From Lepisosteus oculatus (Eukaryota; Chordata; Actinopteri; Semionotiformes; Lepisosteidae): DNA of 64,000 nucleotides. Below the pieces are notes generated by a model, which saw only the letters and a program-made list of their open reading frames with translations, did no database searches and was not told where the DNA came from. Below are positions 61,301 to 64,000 of the stretch, piece after piece. How positions within the stretch are numbered: the first letter of the stretch is position 1; every line of letters starts with the position of its first letter. Position numbers and translations under genes: made by a program. The DNA lies in the NCBI RefSeq assembly GCF_040954835.1, contig NC_090712.1, positions 2,241,284-2,305,283 on the forward strand, given 5' to 3'.

Positions 61301-61842
61301 TTCGAGCCTGGGTGGGGTTACTAGTCAATCATAACCAGCTTTCTTACAGCCTGTGGGTCTGAGGTTAGGGCCAATCAGCCAGGACACTCTCAGCTCCTGG
61401 TGACATCAGCAAGGGCCCTGTCTGTCCTCCAGTCAGAGCTGTCTCCCCTGTGTGTCCCTGCAGAGGTTCTAGCATGTGAAAAGATGGGTGGCAGAGTGGG
61501 TCCAGGGGCTGTTGCTGTGAGCCATACTGTGAAAGGCAACACTGGTCATTCCAAACTGGGCCAATATAGAATTGAAAAAAGTAATGACCCAGTTAAAAAA
61601 AAAAGATGAATTTACAGTGTTTTAATCCCAGTTCCTTGCATTTACAAAGCTCTAGAGTGTGATTTCTATTACATTGTCTTTTTTTGCACAAAATGAGGAT
61701 CACTGCACTGTTAAATTGTAATAATGATTGTTTAAAAACTTTACATTTTATAATAATTGTATTTGTACTTAAATTGAACACTAGTGTATATTTTTTGTGC
61801 AACTGTTTGTAGTTTTCACCTGTATGTATCATTTGGAATAAA
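58392..61842 (+). other. CCSAP: Downstream region of CCSAP, possible long 3' UTR
   Basis: Mostly AT-rich sequence without a recognised gene. Candidate poly(A) signals occur near 59676 and at 61837-61842 (AATAAA followed by T/G-rich DNA). The human gene has a 3' UTR of several kb, so the distal site is plausible. A 5S-derived SINE lies at 60044-60606. Confidence 0.4.
60044..60606 (-). mobile_element. 5S-derived SINE, reverse orientation
   Basis: ATAATA tail, 'cttacacttatatagctctt', full body, and a reversed 5S-like head ('catacaggtactgaccaggc', 'cctgctgagctccagtgggc'). Confidence 0.85.
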
Positions 61843-61965
61843 GCTCTTTTTAATGTTTTTAATATTTGTTGTTTGAAATTGTTGAAAATGGTAGTACAGT
61901 ATTCCACAAGGGGTTTGCATCAATCCAAGATTTTCAGATACTTGGTAGGTAACATATATGATATG

Positions 61966-62140
61966 AAGAAGTTCAAGCAGGCAGCAGCATCAGTATGCGT
62001 GGGCTGTGAAGGAACAGGTCAAGAGTTATTCCACACTGGAAAGAAGAGAGACCCAATGTTTCAGCTGTGAAGCTGTCACACCTGAAGAAAGCTTCATAGC
62101 TGAAACGTTGTCTTTTTTTTCCTCACGTTCACCTGTTCAT
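61966..62140 (+). mobile_element. Fold-back element family copy with ribozyme-like core
   Basis: Starts 'aagaagttcaagcaggcagc', then 'gtgaaggaacaggtcaagag' and the inverted 'tcacgttcacctgttca'. It is flanked by an exact 12-bp duplication ATATATGATATG (61954-61965 and 62141-62152). On the + strand CTGAAGA (62082-62088), a 4-bp AGCT/AGCT stem and GAAAC (62102-62106) occur in order. Confidence 0.8.
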
Positions 62141-62152
62141 ATATATGATATG

Positions 62153-64000
62153 TAAGATATGATACTGCAGTTTTAGCTATGTTCCTCACTGCGGAGTATT
62201 CACGCTACAGAGCTTTTAATCACTGCATCGAGTCGGTTACTGACAATTAGACAGGAGTGGGGGGTCTCTCGACTGAAGATACACATCGCATGTGATTGAA
62301 TAATGACGAGCTGAAGCTGGTGAGCTAGTCTGGGTGTTATCAACCTTAAAAATTTGATCACAGAACTCTGAGGCATCAAATATATTAATTCCTGAATGGA
62401 TTAGTTAATCATCATTTGATCATTAATGATTAGGTGGAGCAAAGACCTGCAGTGGAATGGAAGTACGATGTGTCAGTTTCCTATGCTAAGCCATCTTTCT
62501 TAGGGATTCCTGCACCTCGAAGGAAGAAAAAAAAAACGTTAAGTCACCATTTTACCCAGCAACTGAGAGCAAAACCAAAACTAGAATAGCATGATGTTGT
62601 GGGATGTACTGTATGGTGGTGCAACAGTTAGCACTGCTACCCTGCAGGGCCGGAGCACTGGGCTCAATTTTCAGTGCTGTTTGTATGTTCTCCCTGTGAT
62701 CGCCAGAGTTTCTTCCCATAGACAAAAGGCATTCTGGTAGGTTAACTGGCATGTGGGAAACTTGGCCAGGGTGCGTGTGTGCGTGCGTGGGTGCCCGGCG
62801 ATGGACTGACAGCCTGGCCAGAGGGGATCCTACCTTGTGCACGTTGCTTGCCAGGACAGGCTCCTGCTCCCCTGCAACCCTAAATTTCAAATAGTGCTTT
62901 TTGGAAATCGACAGATGGAAGGACCTTCTGCGGCTTCGATCGCCTCTTCAGCGACGTGAGTGTTGTCGTAGGGCAGCAGGGAAGACGGAGCTCCTCAGAT
63001 TGAACAGGGCTAATGAAGCTCTTCTGTCCAATTCTGAAAAATCTCTCCCCAGTATTTTCCACCCCTGGACAACTGCCCAATATCCAGTGACTGAATTAGC
63101 TGGCGTGACTGCCCACTGTGGAAAACCATTGTGCCCAGCACGTCGCAATACAAACATTCTATGGCAGGAATAGGTGTAGAACTCTCCCATTGACACTGTC
63201 AATGCATGTGGAAAGGGACTGTACCGCAGTTTCGGGATTCAGGTTAACTTACCTGACAGTGGTAAACTGTTCTCAGTACATGCCGGGCTTCTGGCTGGTT
63301 CCTCTTAGTAGGTTTCTGAACACCGTCAGCTGTATGTAACTTTATGTACAAATAACAAATAGAAAAGCACACTGTACAATTGTATTAGGGACCGCCTGAA
63401 ATGCCCCGTGCACTCAGAAAAAAAGTCACATTTTCTCGAGCAGCGAGCGACTGCTGGCTAGAAGTCCGCTGGAAAAGAATTCAGGCCACAGCGCGATGGC
63501 CGCGGCCGTCTCCCGCGCTGGCTGCGTGTGTCCCCCTGGGCAATGACACCATCCCGGACGGCAGCTGGACCCGGAGCCGGCCTCCTCCCCCGGGGGCCGC
63601 GGATCACTCCGCTCAGTAGCGGGCAGGATTTTGGAAACCTGATCCTGAGCCGCCAGGTTCATCAGATTGGGGGGGGGACGGCAACAGAAGTCCTTGGCAA
63701 CAGCCAGTTATTTTCCACTCCTGAAAAGTCTACTAATCTGCATTTGGAAATGCCTGTCGTTAATCAGACGATTTGACCTTGAAAGTGCAGAAAGGGAACC
63801 TCACAGCATCTCCTCCCCGCGCCAGCGACTCGGAGAGTGACATCACACACGTCACTCATTTTCCTCCCCCCCCCCCCAACAAAAAGCTGCTGAACATCGT
63901 TTCTGATTTTTGGGAAATGAGTTGCATTTGTTGTTTCAGTGCGCTGGGGGTAATGTCTTGAGGCTAAGATCGATTTTTTTTTTCCCTCTGGATTTTCGAG
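62153..64000. other. Distal region, no recognised gene
   Basis: Apart from the SINE-like repeat, the region has a GC-rich patch at about 63,420-63,640 ('gatggccgcggccgtctccc', 'cccccgggggccgcgg') and a pair of CRE-like half sites near 63,840-63,860 (ACGTCA). A C-homopolymer follows at about 63,866. In human the gene after CCSAP is RAB4A on the opposite strand; none of its protein is recognised here. Confidence 0.4.
62600..62880 (+). mobile_element. SINE-like repeat (V-SINE-like body)
   Basis: 'ggtggtgcaacagttagcac', 'tgctaccctgcagggccgg', 'gtatgttctccctgtgatcg', 'gcgatggactgacagcctgg' and 'ggacaggctcctgctcccct' follow the layout of a widespread fish repeat with a tRNA-like start. Confidence 0.65.

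Noticed and set aside
62153-64000. Part of RAB4A, expected next to CCSAP from human synteny
   Set aside because: No Rab GTPase motifs are seen on either strand. The gene, if conserved, lies beyond the window.

Overview
This is nuclear DNA from a vertebrate, almost certainly a ray-finned fish. The genes have many short, GC-rich exons separated by AT-rich, repeat-filled introns with standard GT/AG junctions. The predicted proteins align residue by residue with known vertebrate proteins. Four genes lie on the + strand in the order ABCB10, NUP133, ACTA1, CCSAP. From memory, human 1q42.13 has the same order and relative orientation. The one-to-one synteny and the 5S-derived SINE load would fit a non-teleost such as a gar or bowfin, but the species is an inference.

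Layout. 1-1595 holds the last three coding exons of an ABCB10-like gene whose upstream part lies outside the window. 4772-16781 is a complete 13-coding-exon ABCB10 (735 aa), so ABCB10 is a tandem pair here. 20620-43697 is a complete 26-exon NUP133 (1134 aa). 47640-51862 is a sarcomeric alpha-actin gene, called ACTA1 by position. It has a TATA box, three CArG or CArG-like boxes and an intronic MEF2 site. 55938-58391 is a three-coding-exon CCSAP (284 aa). I recognise no further gene from 58.4 to 64 kb.

The genes do not form one pathway: a mitochondrial inner-membrane ABC transporter, a nuclear pore scaffold protein, a muscle actin and a centriole/spindle protein. They are an old syntenic block.

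The intergenic and intronic DNA is rich in mobile elements. These include about eight copies of a 5S-rRNA-derived SINE, one split by an LTR-like insertion with a 4-bp target duplication. There are also tRNA-derived SINEs, an internally deleted Tc1 element, a 208-bp Tc1/mariner MITE and other inverted-repeat elements. One fold-back family has about five copies, three of them with 12-13-bp target duplications and strands that resemble the hammerhead ribozyme core.

The most notable observations are a sharply bounded near-identity tract between the two ABCB10 last exons (gene conversion), a GC-AG intron in ABCB10, the fold-back family (including a perfect 72-bp hairpin), and a local duplication of NUP133 intron 1 sequence upstream of NUP133.
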